Below are positions 44,860 to 57,000 of a stretch of DNA of 64,000 nt, piece by piece. The DNA lies in assembly GCA_027475525.1 (NCBI GenBank), contig JAMWFC010000005.1, positions 186,001 through 250,000 of the forward strand, written 5' to 3'. The position numbers and the translations under genes are program-made. The stretch is from Macrolepiota albuminosa. Its lineage: Eukaryota; Basidiomycota; Agaricomycetes; Agaricales; Agaricaceae. The notes under the pieces are model-generated. The model ran no database searches, was not told the DNA's origin, and worked only from the letters and a program-made list of their open reading frames with translations. The stretch's first letter is position 1, and each line of letters starts with the position of its first letter.

Positions 44860-45245
44860 GTGTTTTGAGGGAGTCCTGAGCAGGTCCCAGAGAACAAGTC
44901 AGAAATGAATGTAATGGTTGGTAATATGAGGTGTCAAGGTTGTCAGTAAGAGATATGTGGTAAGGAAATGTGTCAACAGATCAAGTGCACCTAGAGTGTA
45001 TAATGGAAAATTTTAGATGAGTGTGGCAAGAAAACTAGGGGCTTAGCAATATCTAAGCTGTGTAGTGCCTGCAGTAGGTACAAGGCATATAGGTTCTGTA
45101 TGTGTAACTGCAGCAAGCAGGCTAGAGGTGTTCAGATACTTGGCAACTTTTAACTAAGTCAGCACAAATGAAATCTGAACCATAAGATGAATTGAGCAGA
45201 GATGGGATATAAACTGGGTACTGATGTGTCTTTATTAAAGTAGTT
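44860..45245 (+). repeat. Decayed solo LTR in the integrase relic
   Basis: It starts near TTTTGAGGGAGTCCTGAGCAGG and is the inverted counterpart of 39336-39735. Its left edge interrupts the integrase relic. Confidence 0.6.
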
Positions 45246-46535
45246 AAAATGGAATTGAACTAGACTTTGAGTAAATGCAAACTTTAATTTACACAAGCTC
45301 ATGGGGCTAAGTTGCACATACACACACTTTGTAATAGCAGTGGATAAGTTTAATTGATTTATTTTTGAATGTACTAAAAGTGCACTTGCAAATTGGGTCA
45401 AATGGTATTATTACTAGCCCAAAGTCAACTTGAGATGCTTGTAGGCCTAAGGCATCCACTCCCTGGAGACTCCAAGCCATGGCAAGTGAATTGCTTACCT
45501 GACTCTTCCAAATTCCATCCTTTTTTATATGTCTTCCTTCTATGTATGGACCAGTGCATATTCACATGGAAATGAGTTTATTTGTGGTGTTTTGCATGCT
45601 CAGCAACCTGGCATAGCCTGCTACTGAGGTCTGGGCATTGATTGCAGTATTACCAACATGCAGTGCTAGGGCTAATCTTTTCTCCACAGATCTTGCTGGG
45701 TAATCTCTCTTCCTTCCTTTTCTCCACTGCCTTTTGTTCCTTCTGTTTTGTCCTTGGAGTGGCTGCTCATACTCACGTTGTACAGCACATTGTGCTTTCA
45801 TGCATATGGTGGAGTAGTCGGTTAGAAGGATACTTGCAGGAAGGGAAAGTGACAACCAGCTTCGATCATGATTGTATCCCATTAAATTTGATAGGATTGG
45901 TCTTGGCTACATGCCTGAGATCTTATCTTATCAAGACCTTGCTTTCAGCTGTTGTCATTCAAGCTGGCTGTCTTTGACATTGTTGAGCTGTCTTGAGTAG
46001 TGGGCAAGTAGGTGTTTTTATCTTCTAAGGTACATCAGGTCTACCATTTTTGACCTGCACATATCAGCTTACCATTTCTAGCTGTATGTGGTACTTTTTA
46101 GAATTAAGATATTGTTTTTAATTTTCTCAGGTTATGTCTCAGATGTGATATACATATCAGTACTCTGTTCATTGTTTTTACTATTGACAAATGGTAAGTA
46201 TTCATAGTGAAAATGAGTTCCCTGTTGCCAAGTAACTAATCATTGGCAAGAAAGAGTGAGCTGGAATGAATATAAGTAGACATTATGAATTAAACTAAAT
46301 AAAAGAAAAATTAACAAGATGACTGTCCATCTGAGTACCTCAAGATTTCCAAGTGATGTCACATGCTAGGCTGCCAGTCTTGTGGAGCAACTAGAGGAGA
46401 GTGCTGTTAGCTATGAAGGATAAAGAGGAGATAAAGTTGTAACACACAAGATAGTAACTTTTCTCTATCAGCAGCCAGAGATGCACTGCTATATCCATGG
46501 ACTTGATCACCTAAAATTGGCAACTATGAGAAGAG
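45246..46535. other. AT-rich decayed sequence
   Basis: Nothing can be assigned. Open frames on both strands at 45562-45977 have no recognisable motif and overlap each other, so I do not call a gene. A CACACACACTTTG run and several LTR-like words (AAATGGTAAGTATTCATAGT at about 46188) suggest further LTR remains. Confidence 0.4.
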
Positions 46536-47426
46536 AAAGAGAGTTGCCATAAGTGAAATGAATGTATATAATAAGATTGGCTCTAGGGTCACTCAGAACC
46601 AAATCTCAAAGAGCACAGAGTCTTCTCAGATCTCATAAGGAACATGCAACAAATAACAGCACTGACTTAATTCCAAGATATTCTTAGCTAGCTCAGAGAT
46701 TTCACTAGGTGAACAGTAGTGGAAGAATATGGGGATATGATCCAAGTATATGGAAGAATCAATCATGACATGGACATGATCACAACAAGGAGTCCACATG
46801 CTATCTGATGGAGTGGCCATTGCAAAGACTGATAAAAGCCAGCTGATGAATGAATAATTTATAGGCTAAGCAAGGCTCTTGGCTAGCAACAGCATGAGAG
46901 GGCATTTCTCAAGGACTCAAGCCCTGACAGGGGTGCTAGCTAATTGGAGAAGACTGACTCACTTGGAAAGCAACATTTAATAGCTACTGCTTGTTCACAC
47001 TGTCACTAACTAGATCAAGGCAATTACCAGCATTTATTTCTTTATACACTATACTTCTTGCATGAATCTGCTTATTATTTACAGACAATAATCTCATGCT
47101 TCTAGGCTGGGGCAGTAATTGCTATTAGACCACACTGGTTAGGAGTTTTACTGCTATGATAATCTACTGAGTGTTTCCCCTTTTTCTTTATTTTTCTTGA
47201 ATTACTTACAAAGTTTTATTTTTGACACAATCAGACATTTATTTTTTTAGTATAGCTAAGGAAAAGGGGGGGGGAAAACTATGTATTAAAACAACAAGTC
47301 AAATACAGCATATGAAAATGAAGGTGCTAGAGGCAGGCAACTACTTGGAAGCAGGCAAGCTAGGATTATCTAGTGGAAGCAAATCACCATCCTGGATCTG
47401 GTTACTTGCTTGCCAATCCAGTGTGT
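46536..47426 (-). pseudogene. Relic collinear with element C 59.9-60.7 kb (C3 start, C1 end)
   Basis: IYLDHIPIFFHYCSPSEISEL on the minus strand (46780-46630) matches the start of C3 (FLDRATSFFHHYPPKGISKL). The following non-coding stretch (46830-47190) is collinear with 60110-60490, including AATTTATAG, TTTCCCCTTTTT and a shared GCTGG..TATT(A/G)GACCA block; CpGs of element C are TpG or CpA here. The last exon of C1 is recognisable at about 47420-47340 (DWQASNQIQDGDLLPL against EWQASNSIQDGDLLPL). Confidence 0.75.
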
Positions 47427-47872
47427 CTGTAAGAGCAATCTCTAAAGGCTGTGGCTTAGTTACACAGCTGGCAGAGGGAGATCCAAAGTGTATTAGAGTA
47501 TATAATGACAATATTATAATAACTACTCACCTGGCAGAGGAAGATCCAAAGAGAACAAGTCTAGGAATTCCCTATGCCAGGTTGGACACTTCTGGGGCCT
47601 CTGAAGCATGGTACATAACTGTAAAGTAGCACAAAACCTTAAAAACTCAAAAATTGCCTAAATAAACAACTGTACAAACAAGGCAGGGAAACTCAGACTT
47701 TGGAAGTCAGAAAGGCAAACTCCAGCTTATGTAAGCAGCCTGGAAGTGGTACTGAAGGGCCCACTCTTGTGTGAATAATAGCTAAAGAACCAGAGCACCT
47801 CAAGACAAGTGTGGCAAGGTGTTCAGGGCCAATGCTGAGTCTGCCTAGCCTGTGTGGAGTCCTATCAGTGCA
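47427..47872 (-). repeat. Decayed LTR inserted in the last cargo exon
   Basis: The reverse complement matches the solo LTR at 25644-26161: TGTAAGAGCAATCTCTAAAGG corresponds to its terminal CCTCTAGAGGTTGCCCTTGCA (reverse), and the CTGGCAGAGGGAGATCCAAAG motif is present twice. The right boundary is near CCTGTGTGGAGTCCTATCA. Confidence 0.6.
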
Positions 47873-48700
47873 TGCAGTAGCAAACCAGCTTGATCCACTT
47901 CAGAAGGACCAAGAACATTATTCAGACAGGCCTGATGTTCTGAGATCATCCTAAACATCTGCAGCACAATGTTGAGATGGTAGAGTTGGAACTGTGCAGC
48001 AGCATCAACAGCTTTGCAGTGCCTCCAAAGTTTGGTCTGAGACACAGTGTTGTCATTGTCAGCCAACTGGACGGCCTCAAGGACCTGATCAACTTCTGAG
48101 AGCAGCGCCAGTGCATTTTCACTGCCAGGCACATGGTTCACTAGGCAGTACAGAATCAGAGAAGCAAAGGACAAAAAAAGCAAAGGAATGCACCAAGTGA
48201 TGGCTGCACTTTGAGCTTTTTTGCTTTGGGTTTCCCCTCAGGCTTGACCTGGAGGAGGGGAAAGAGACAACATCAGCATGTCTAAGCATTGCGCTACTAG
48301 GTCAAGCTTGCAAGCTAAGACTTATGTTAGCATGGTGCTTGACTGGGCCAGAAGCTGGTGTATCAAGCATCTCAATGTCTTTGTCTTGAGCATGGCACTG
48401 TGCCTGCAACCCAGGAAATGAGCAGGTAATGATGTACCTCCTCATGCTCCTTCCTAAGTTTTTTGCATTGTGCAAAGACAATGAGAGCATTGACAAAGGA
48501 AAAGAACACCTTCATGTTGCCCAAATCATCAGCCACACTGCGGTCAAGCAAGGAAAGGATCTCAGAAAGAGTCTTGCAGAGGCCTCTCTGGTCAATAAGA
48601 TGGAGGAAGGTACTCTCATCAGAGAAGCACTGAGAAGGGCATCAGGAAGAATAGAAAGAACAGGGAAAGAAGGGAAAAACAAACCCAGCCCACACTGCCT
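47873..48700 (-). pseudogene. Relic cargo exons, right of the inserted LTR
   Basis: A minus-strand frame (48183-47873) reads through SENALALLSEVDQVLEAVQ, QLYHLNIVLQMFRMISEHQ and ACLNNVLGPSEVDQAG. It is helical and lies where C1 exon 8 begins, but similarity is too weak to prove identity. Positions 48200-48700 hold stop-rich sequence with splice-like words. Confidence 0.45.
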
Positions 48701-48981
48701 AAGTGCTGAGCACAGTCAGCAGGTGTGCTGGGAAAAGACTTGGTGGTGGCACAAAGACTCATGACTGCTTCTGCAAACCATGGGTACTTAAAGACTGCTG
48801 TAATGACCCAGTTGCCATCACACTTAACGGTGTGCTGGAACAGTCCATAATAGTTGGTGGGGGCAGGCAAGTTTGGTGGAGGAGAAACAGACTTGGAAGG
48901 AGGAGTTGAAATGACAATTTGAGGGTGCAGTCTAGCATTTGCAGACTTGCAAGAAGCAGTAGAAACACCAGAAGGAGCCAT
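48701..48981 (-). pseudogene. Possible first exon of an unrecognised cargo gene
   Basis: The start MAPSGVSTASCKSANARL at 48981 leads through a Pro/Ser-rich part to NYYGLFQHTVKCDGNWVIT and FKYPWFAEAVMSLC. No stop occurs for about 90 codons. It lies between the relic cargo exons and a relic purine tract, the place of a first cargo exon, but does not resemble C1 exon 1. It could be a diverged or alternative cargo gene. Confidence 0.42.
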
Positions 48982-49159
48982 ACTCAGAAATGAGGGCAGA
49001 CTTTGTTGTTTTAAGCTGGTACAGGTATGATCAAGCAACTCAAGGAGAGGGAAAAAGCAAAAAAAAATTATTTCTCTATCTACTGCAGATACAAAGAGAA
49101 AATTTCAGCTTTGGGTTTGGAGGAAACAAAAATGGAAAGGCTGGACTCACTGAACTGTC

Positions 49160-49910
49160 TGCAATGACTGAGGACAGTCATTACATAGTATGGGGGAGGT
49201 GATACAAATGCCTCTAAAAAATGAGGCAGATGAAAGACAAGAAGGGCTCCCAAAAATATAAACTCACCAAACATTTATTTGCTGAAAACTGTGAGCAGGC
49301 ATTGAAAACTGTAGATGCAGGAGCCCTTACCTTGCACAAACCCACTACAAGTAAAGACAACAAACTCAGCACATAAGACAGCAAAGTAAGTGACACACCA
49401 AACATCCAATCATGGGGATAGCCGATGGGTGGCCATGCTCAGCAAAGATGAGATCTCAGGATCTGTCCCAAGATCAAGCTTCATTTAATCTGGCATCAGA
49501 CATCAAAGTAATCCACAAAGTAACGACATACCATTAACCATGACACTGAACCCACATCCTCAACACCTCAACACAGCTTACTATGACCATGTGACCACAA
49601 CATGATGAGGAGATGCCAAGGAAGGAAGAAGAGGGATGGAAAGAAGCAAAGAGGTCAGAAGGCAAACTCAGCCAAAGAAAATCATGGCCAAACCTTTAGC
49701 CACAATGCCAAGTACCAGCAGAGCAACAACTGAGGTCTAGACCTGGCATAACTCTGCTCTGAATGTGAGAACCTGAAAACAAAGCTGAAACAAGGACAGC
49801 ATGCACACAGAAACCATGGTCCATGCATTGGGAAATCAGTATAAAGGGGAAGGAATAATGGGGGAGTCAGGCAAGTAATTGCCTTGCCATGGCTTGGGGT
49901 TCCCAGGGAG
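49160..49910 (+). repeat. Relic purine tract and LTR remains
   Basis: TGACTGAGGACAGTCA..GGGGGAGGTGATAC (49165-49203) corresponds to TGACTGAGGACAGTCA..GGGGGGAGATGATAG of element C (63397-63434). This marks the 3' end of another relic and the start of its LTR. The LTR body to about 49910 is decayed. Confidence 0.6.
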
Positions 49911-50175
49911 CGGACTACTTAGGCCAACACATATAGATTTACTTTGGGTTTAGTATTAATACTATTTTGACCCATTTTTGAGTGCGCTCTAAGCAATATC
50001 TTAATAAATTAATTAAAAATTATACTACTTTTACAAAGTGCTAGTGCACACAATGTAGCCCCACAATCTTTGTGAAGAAAAGTGATACTTACTCAAAAGT
50101 CTAGTTAAATTACACTTGAGCTACTTTTACATAAATAGAACTTACATTTTGCATCACCGTCCACTGGTGGGGCGT
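49911..50175. other. AT-rich sequence at the element C insertion point
   Basis: No ORF or repeat is recognised. Its last five bases, GGCGT (50171-50175), should be the target copy of element C; the partner is outside the window. Confidence 0.45.
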
Positions 50176-51218
50176 TGATAGGCTTCTACTCGGACTGAGC
50201 GCATCAAGGGACATTATAGGCCGACCAACACTTGACACACTAGAGACTCTAGCGACCAGCCTTGGGTACAGAGCAGCCCTAGCGCGGGCGCTCTATGGCA
50301 AGACTTATCCATTCATCTCAATCACCAGTATCAGCCCCTCAGCGCACTCCACTCAGTTACTTTGAAGACCAAGAAGGCTCAGAACTCATAGCGCTAGCAC
50401 AACGGCAGGAGGTGACTCTGACCAAACCCTGATCAGTACTGAAAGGAGTTAGCAATTGGCGCTGTCAATCACCGAGGCACCTCAATCAGAAGTCTAAAAA
50501 GAATCAATGACGACGAGACAGGATACACGCAGACCCGACATTTAAATCTATCAAAAGATGGTACAATGTTTAGCGCCGGAATTAGCGCTCACGGCGTCTG
50601 TCAAGGATTCCCCGACCATACCCCAGAATGGCATGGCCAATTAAATTACATCAAAAGTGAGCAAACTCGTACCACTTCTAAGTAGTTTTTGAGTCGCCAT
50701 TGGTCGCCATCACCCATGTGCTGCAGGTCACCGTTGACAGGTGGCCGTTAGCTACAGTCACAAAGAGAGGCGCTAATTGGTAGCGCCATCAATGGACTTA
50801 TTTTGGAAATAATGTAGCGCATAGTATAAAAACTAGCTACTTGCCATGTAAATAACAACGAATCGTAACCTCTTGAGCACCCAGTTACACTTAGCATTCA
50901 AATCGCGCTAGCATTGCCTGACTTTGTCACCAAGTTCGGCACTAGCTTTGTCTATCTCGTCTTCGTCGTTTACGGTGCCACCTATGGGCACGCTACGCTG
51001 CGCTATTCGTTTATTTCTCTATAACTTCTCCTAAACTACGACGCTTACCACTTGCTAGGTAGCACCCGAGGCGCTATCGTCTAGCGCATCGCCCTATCAC
51101 CTCTGCTCGAGCACACCGGGACCCTGCCGGGACTCCTCACAAACCCGTACGCCAGGCGCTGGAGACGGCGTTGTACTGCGTATATGTCCAGCGCACCCAA
51201 CCACAGTTGGCGTCATCA
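50176..51218 (+). repeat. 5' LTR of element C
   Basis: It begins TGATAGGCTTCTAC and ends GTCATCA just before a primer-binding-site-like TTGGAGCCCACCACGAGGGG (51221-51240), similar to the TGGCGCCCACC-type site of many gypsy elements. It is 1043 bp and has an unusual wealth of AGCGC/GCGCT words. Relative to the 3' LTR it has about 27 extra bp near 50705 and 10 extra bp near 50646. Confidence 0.88.
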
Positions 51219-51297
51219 TTTTGGAGCCCACCACGAGGGGTTCTATTAAGGCAGAATTCCGCTGGAAACTCGAGCCCAGCGACAGCGCCGCCTCCTA

Positions 51298-53246
51298 TTG
51301 GAGAGCGCGTTTGAACAAACATTGACTGAGTCACCACACTTACCAGGCGCGCTACCGAGGCAGACTTTAGATCAGGAACTTGAAGCCGCTCCAGATAGCT
51401 TGGCTGAAAGCTTCTTCCCGTTTTCCCGACCGTTCAAATACTTAGCAGGGGAAAACCATACACCGCTTACTCCTTTGGAAGAGCTGTCTAGGTCATTATC
51501 GCCAGAACCTAGCGACTCAGAATTAACCGAGCCAGTACCGACTACAACTACGCCAAGCAAAACTACCACTAACACTACTATTCCCACCACAACGTCGACG
51601 CCAGCTAATATGGAGCAGGCAAACACCCCACGCATGCCACCAAGAAACCACTTCTCGTCGCCAAAATGGGATGAGACGAAGCCTCGCGAGCTAACACAGT
51701 ATTTCCAAGAATTGGAATATTTATTACGCGACTGCTGAGTCACCGACAATACACAAATGAAAGAATATGCCGCCAGATACGTTTCCTACGATACCGCGGA
51801 ATCCTGGACGGGCTTGGACGAGTTTCAAGGATTAACACGAGATGCGGTGCCAAGGTCGTTTACCTACGAGGAATGGAAAAAGGCGATCATTAAACTGTAC
51901 CCTGGCGCTGAAGAATCCACACGCTATACAGTCCTTGAGATCCAGAAGCTGGTACAGGATACCTTTGCAATGGGCATTTATACGTTAGGCACGCTATCTA
52001 CTTATTATCGAGATTTCCAGCGAATTGCAAGATGGCTAGTACAGAGCGGCAAACTCTACAGGAACGAGGAACGGCGCTTGTTTCAACAAGGCATTCCGAC
52101 ATCACTATGGACTCGTATAGCTCGTTGCTTAGAAATTCTTAAGTCCGACCACCATCCCGAGGAACCCTACAATATAGAAGACGTTTTTGAAGCAGGTAAA
52201 TGAATACTGAAAGGAACGGATACTGGCATCCCCTTCCAGCGACCCACTAGTACCGATAACGGAGGAAAGGCGCTGCCCATTGTGGCGCCAGTGCCTAGCG
52301 CAGCTAACAACCAGGGAGGCTTTGTCAAGAAGGAGGATCTAGAAAACGCAGTCAATTCGGCCGTCGCAAACGTTATGAGCAAATTGGAAACGTTAATCTC
52401 AACCAGCCTTAACGCGCCACGAAGTAATATGCAATCCGGCCCTTGTCACTTCTGTGGTGAGGCAGGACATACGATGATTCGCGGATGCTGCGCTATCCTC
52501 GAACAATATCTGCGCCAAGGAAGAGCGCACCGAGGCGCCGACGGGAAAATAGTCCTACCCTCTGGCGCTAACATCCCTCTATATCCCAAGCACCAAACTT
52601 TCCAGAGACAAATTGATGAATGGCACCGACGTAACCCTGGGAACTTAGCGACAGGCAACCTTAATAGCATGGCCATGACAGAGGCAGAGGTGACTCCACA
52701 ACAGGCACTAATCCATGAGGTCCTCCAGCTTAACGCTGTTAACAAGCGGCCCACTTTGTCACGAGAGGAAAGGATCGAGACGTTAGAAAGGGAATTGAAG
52801 TCACTAAAAAATCAGGTCTTCGACAGAGTCGAAATTAAAAAGAGCAAACAACCATTGAAGGACTATAGACCCTCTGGCGCTACGTCAGACCCAGCACCAG
52901 CAAAGCCCTCGAATACCAGAACTAATGACGACACTCCTGACACCGTCAAAATGCCAGATAGCATGGAACCACCACTACACCCGTATTCAGGACTTGCCAG
53001 TAACTACGCTCCGCCTGTCAATCAAAACTTTGGGGTGCCAGACAAGCCAGCAGGAGGCTACCGACCAACGGCACCAATCTACGACATAGAGAAATCGAAG
53101 CAAGTATTCGATCGTATTATGAAAAGTCAAGTCACGATGTCGGTAGGGGAGCTATGCAGTGTGGCGCCAGACGTCAGGAATCAGATGCGTACAGCGGTTA
53201 CCCCTCGATGAAATGTAGCTAACAACGTAACGGCGGTGGACAAATG
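51298..53246 (+). pseudogene. Element C gag and zinc knuckle
   Basis: The frame from ATG 51298 has a Thr/Pro-rich N-terminus and a helical capsid-like part (WDETKPRELTQYFQELEYLL; YEEWKKAIIKLYPGAEE; RLFQQGIPTSLW). An unusual zinc knuckle CHFCGEAGHTMIRGC (CX2CX4HX5C) is at about 52444-52490, followed by a coiled-coil stretch (REERIETLERELKSLKNQVF). In-frame stops are TGA at 51736, 52201 and 53209, each readable as CGA. The frame enters the solo LTR at 53247 and resumes at 54003. Confidence 0.85.
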
Positions 53247-54002
53247 TGTCACGACCCCTCCCCTCCGGGCCCACCCCGGGACACCCCTGGAACACCCTCC
53301 AGGACCCTCCCTCCGACCCTACAAGACACGCCCCGCCATCACGACCGCCGACACCGCCATCATGCGCATCAAGGACCGCCATCAGCCGTCACCAGCCCCG
53401 ATCAACAATCGGATCACGCGAATCGTTCCCAGCCATCACACATCACGCATCACAACTCCCTCCGCGCCAATTGATCGCGCGCCCCACATGCGCGATCCCG
53501 GTATACAGCCCCTGCCACTACTCAATGACCCCCGGAACCCATCCCAGACACCCCGGAGCCCCGAGACCCGGTCCCATAGTACTTATAGCACAGTTCCCTG
53601 TTGTATTCGGTAGTCTTGATATTACATACATTGCTTTACTTGGATTGTTGCGTGCCCTCTATTTGACTGGTACGCATTGACTGGCACGCTTGACTGGCAC
53701 GCTTGGATAATCGCGTGCTCTAAGACCGGTATGCACTTCACGACTTTAACTTACTAACTTGGTCTCGTCTTAGAACCTCCGGTTCACGACTCGACCCCCA
53801 CCCGAACCCCCTAGTTACCCATCACCCAAAAACCCCCGGACTAAGTCCCCTCTCCCGGGATTTCCCTGTCCCCGTCTTGAACCTCGGAGTCCTAGCCCCG
53901 GAGTTCCAGACACCTGAGTATCCATGGGTCAAGTCCGCATTGTAAGGGCGATTGCTTTCCCGGAAAGCCCCCGACTCAGCGGCGACTCAGCGGAACCTGA
54001 CA
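53247..54002 (+). repeat. Solo LTR of the A/D family inside element C
   Basis: A complete 756-bp LTR (TGTCACGACCCC..GGAACCTGACA) lies in element C. Flanks are AAATG (53242-53246) and GAATG (54003-54007), a 5-bp target copy with one mismatch. Removing the LTR and one copy joins VTAVDK to CNDVLPGFAYITE in frame. It is the only uninterrupted full copy of this LTR in the window and the best reference for the family. It is younger than element C. Confidence 0.93.
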
Positions 54003-57000
54003 GAATGCAACGACGTGCTACCTGGATTTGCGTACATAACAGAGACGGTAGCATCAGAAATCAAAGAAGAGGCCGCGCCACCCAAAGAAGCTATGTCCAT
54101 TGACCCAGTTGAAACCTACCTTAAGTCGCTAAGATCTAGCGATAATCCTGCCGTCCTCACTGTAGCCCAAGACTCTCACGCGATTCGCTCGATTATGTTG
54201 ACAGTTGATGGAAAAAGCGAGATAGAATCTATCGTGGACAGCGGATCACAGATTATTTCAATGGCTGCCGACGTCGCTAACAAGCTTGGCATCATTTACG
54301 ACCCGACCATCATCCTTAATATGCAAAGCGCTAACGGCACTATTGATCGATCCTTGGGAATGGCCCGTAACGTGCCATGCACTGTTGGCGATCTTACGTT
54401 TTACCTTTAAATACACATTCTTAGATCGCCTGCATACGACTTATTATTAGGGAGGCCCTTTGACGTCTTAGCCCGATCAGTAGTCAAGACGATGTCTGAA
54501 GACAAAACGACGCTAACTATTAGCGACCCTAACTCAGGCGTTAGAAGAATGGTACCAACGTTTTCCCGGGGGAAATTCCAGAAACCGGGACCGAGAAAGC
54601 AACCTTACATTAGCGACAACCCTTGTGAGTGTTTTCCGGCGCCATCGAGGAGATGAGTGATGAGGATCATGGAGATGAAGCGCTTATCTTGGACTATAAC
54701 CATCGGACTGGGCAAGTAAACTTTATATCACATACCCCTTTAGTCATGGAGATGAAGCGCTTATCTTGGACTATAACCATCGGACTGGGCAAGTAAACTT
54801 TATATCACATACCCCTTTAGTCCATGAAATCTTGAATTCTTCTTCGTCGCTTACTAGCAAAGCATTATCCTACTTATACCTCACTGCGTCAGATATTACT
54901 GAAAACCTTTCAACAGACACTTATTTTGTTTCTACTCCCGACTCTAAAGAACCTTTGATATCAGGTTTCGCTAGAAACCATGACTCTATTTATAATACGT
55001 TTGCTAACAATAGTACCCCTAAGCGCAAAGGGGTTCAGGTCAAGAAGAAATATAAACCCGTAGCGCTTAAAACAAAACCGGTAGCAAGCGCCGTACCTGA
55101 GGAATTTCGCATCGAAAGAAAAATAATAGGCGACCCTTTGGCTACCCTGCCAAAACTCGATCCGAATCCACCACCCTTTGAACCAACAGGACGATTTACA
55201 GAAGAACGAAAGGCGCTATTTCTTAGCGCCCACGATACCGGCTTCCTCTCGACGGAGGAGATGAACGTACTAGTCGACATCATGCAAAAACAGAATGAGG
55301 CTTTTGCATGGGAGGACTCAGAATGCGGTAAACTTAGAACTGACTTCTTTCCACCAGTGGTTATACCGACGATACTGCATGTATCCTGGACTGAGCATAA
55401 CTGACCCATACCCCCAGGCATCGAAGCCGAAGTCTGCCAAATTATTCGCTTCAAGATAGCGGCAGGTGTATATGAGCCTTCTAATTCGGCCTACCGCTCG
55501 AGATGGTTCTGCGTACTAAAGAAAAACGGGAAGCTACGTATAGTTCACAGCCTAGAACTGCTAAACAAAGTCACCATTTGTCATTCAGGGGTACCGCCAT
55601 TCCCCAATCACGTCGCTGAATCTTTCGTGGGAAGAATATGTGGCGCTACCCTGGATTTATATGTTGGCTATGATGAGCGCTTAATCCATCCTTCCTCTCG
55701 CGACTTGACAACATTTCAAACACCGTTTGGGGCGCTACGACTAGTCACACTTCCTATGGGATGGACAAACTCGGTACCGATATTTCACGACGATATTACG
55801 TTTATCCTACAGCCCGAAATACCCCACCATGTGCTCAGCTTCATAGACGACGTAGGAGTTAAAGGCCCAAAGGATTGGCGATTGGTAGATGGCAAGCCCG
55901 AAGTTCACCCAGAAAATCCTAATATTCGTATGGCGCTATGGGACTTCTTTCAACTGGTTAACCGAGTACTTCAGCGCATGAAGTATTGTGGCGGGACGTT
56001 TTCAGGGCACAAGCTCGTTCTTTGTGCGCCGCAGTTTAAAATTTTGGGGCACGTTTGCACGCCAGAAGGCAGGATTCCAGAAAAGAGCCAATTAGCGCTG
56101 TTGGAGAAGTGTGGGGTCTGTCATAACCTCTCGGAAGTTCGCGCGTTTTTGGGCACTGTAGGGGTGCTGCGCATGTTCATACACCATTTTTCACATCGCG
56201 CCCACGCCCTTAATCGCCTAACCTGTTCAGGGGTCCCCTTCAAATTTGGACCCGATCAAATCAATGCCCAGAAGGACTTAGTAAAGGCACTACAGAAAGC
56301 GAAACCATTGGTACCCATTGACTATACTACTGCCGATCCCGTTATACTTGCTGTTGACACTTCATATATCGCCGTTGGCTTCTTTCTATGCCAGTGTGAT
56401 GGCACGAACTGGAAAATCAGACGCTACAATCGCTTCGGATCGATTACCCTTAACGACCGAGAATCACGCTACAGTCAGCCCAAGCTAGAGTTATATGGCT
56501 TGTTTTGATCGTTCCAGGCGCTGCGCATGTACCTCATTGGGGTACGGAATCTGATTGTCGAGGTCAACGCACGATACATCAAAGGAATGCTTCAGAACCC
56601 TGATATTCAACCTTCAGCCAGTATGAACCGCTGGGTAGTAGTGATATTAATGTTTCACTTCGAGTAAGTACACATCAGAAGTGCGTTCCACGGGCCAGAT
56701 GGATTATCTAGGCGACTCAGACAACCAGAAGACGAAGCGCTAGATGATAGCGACAACGACGTATTTGACGACTGGATTGATCGATTGCATGGTTTCATGC
56801 ATATCATTCAGTTACCCATTCCGGTCCTTCGCAAAGACCTGCCAGTTTCAACTTGGCTCCACCCTATTGTTCCGTACCAGCCCCGACCATATCAGGCATC
56901 ATCAACTTTTTACACGGCCAGTATCTATAACGTCGCTAAGCCGTCTAACAATCTAAAGATTGTCAAGAAACCAAGACCCTTGCGGAACCTGCCATATTTG

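Noticed and set aside
45562..45977. Overlapping ORFs on both strands of about 110 codons
   Set aside because: They are mutually exclusive shadows in decayed sequence with no motif and no conserved neighbour.
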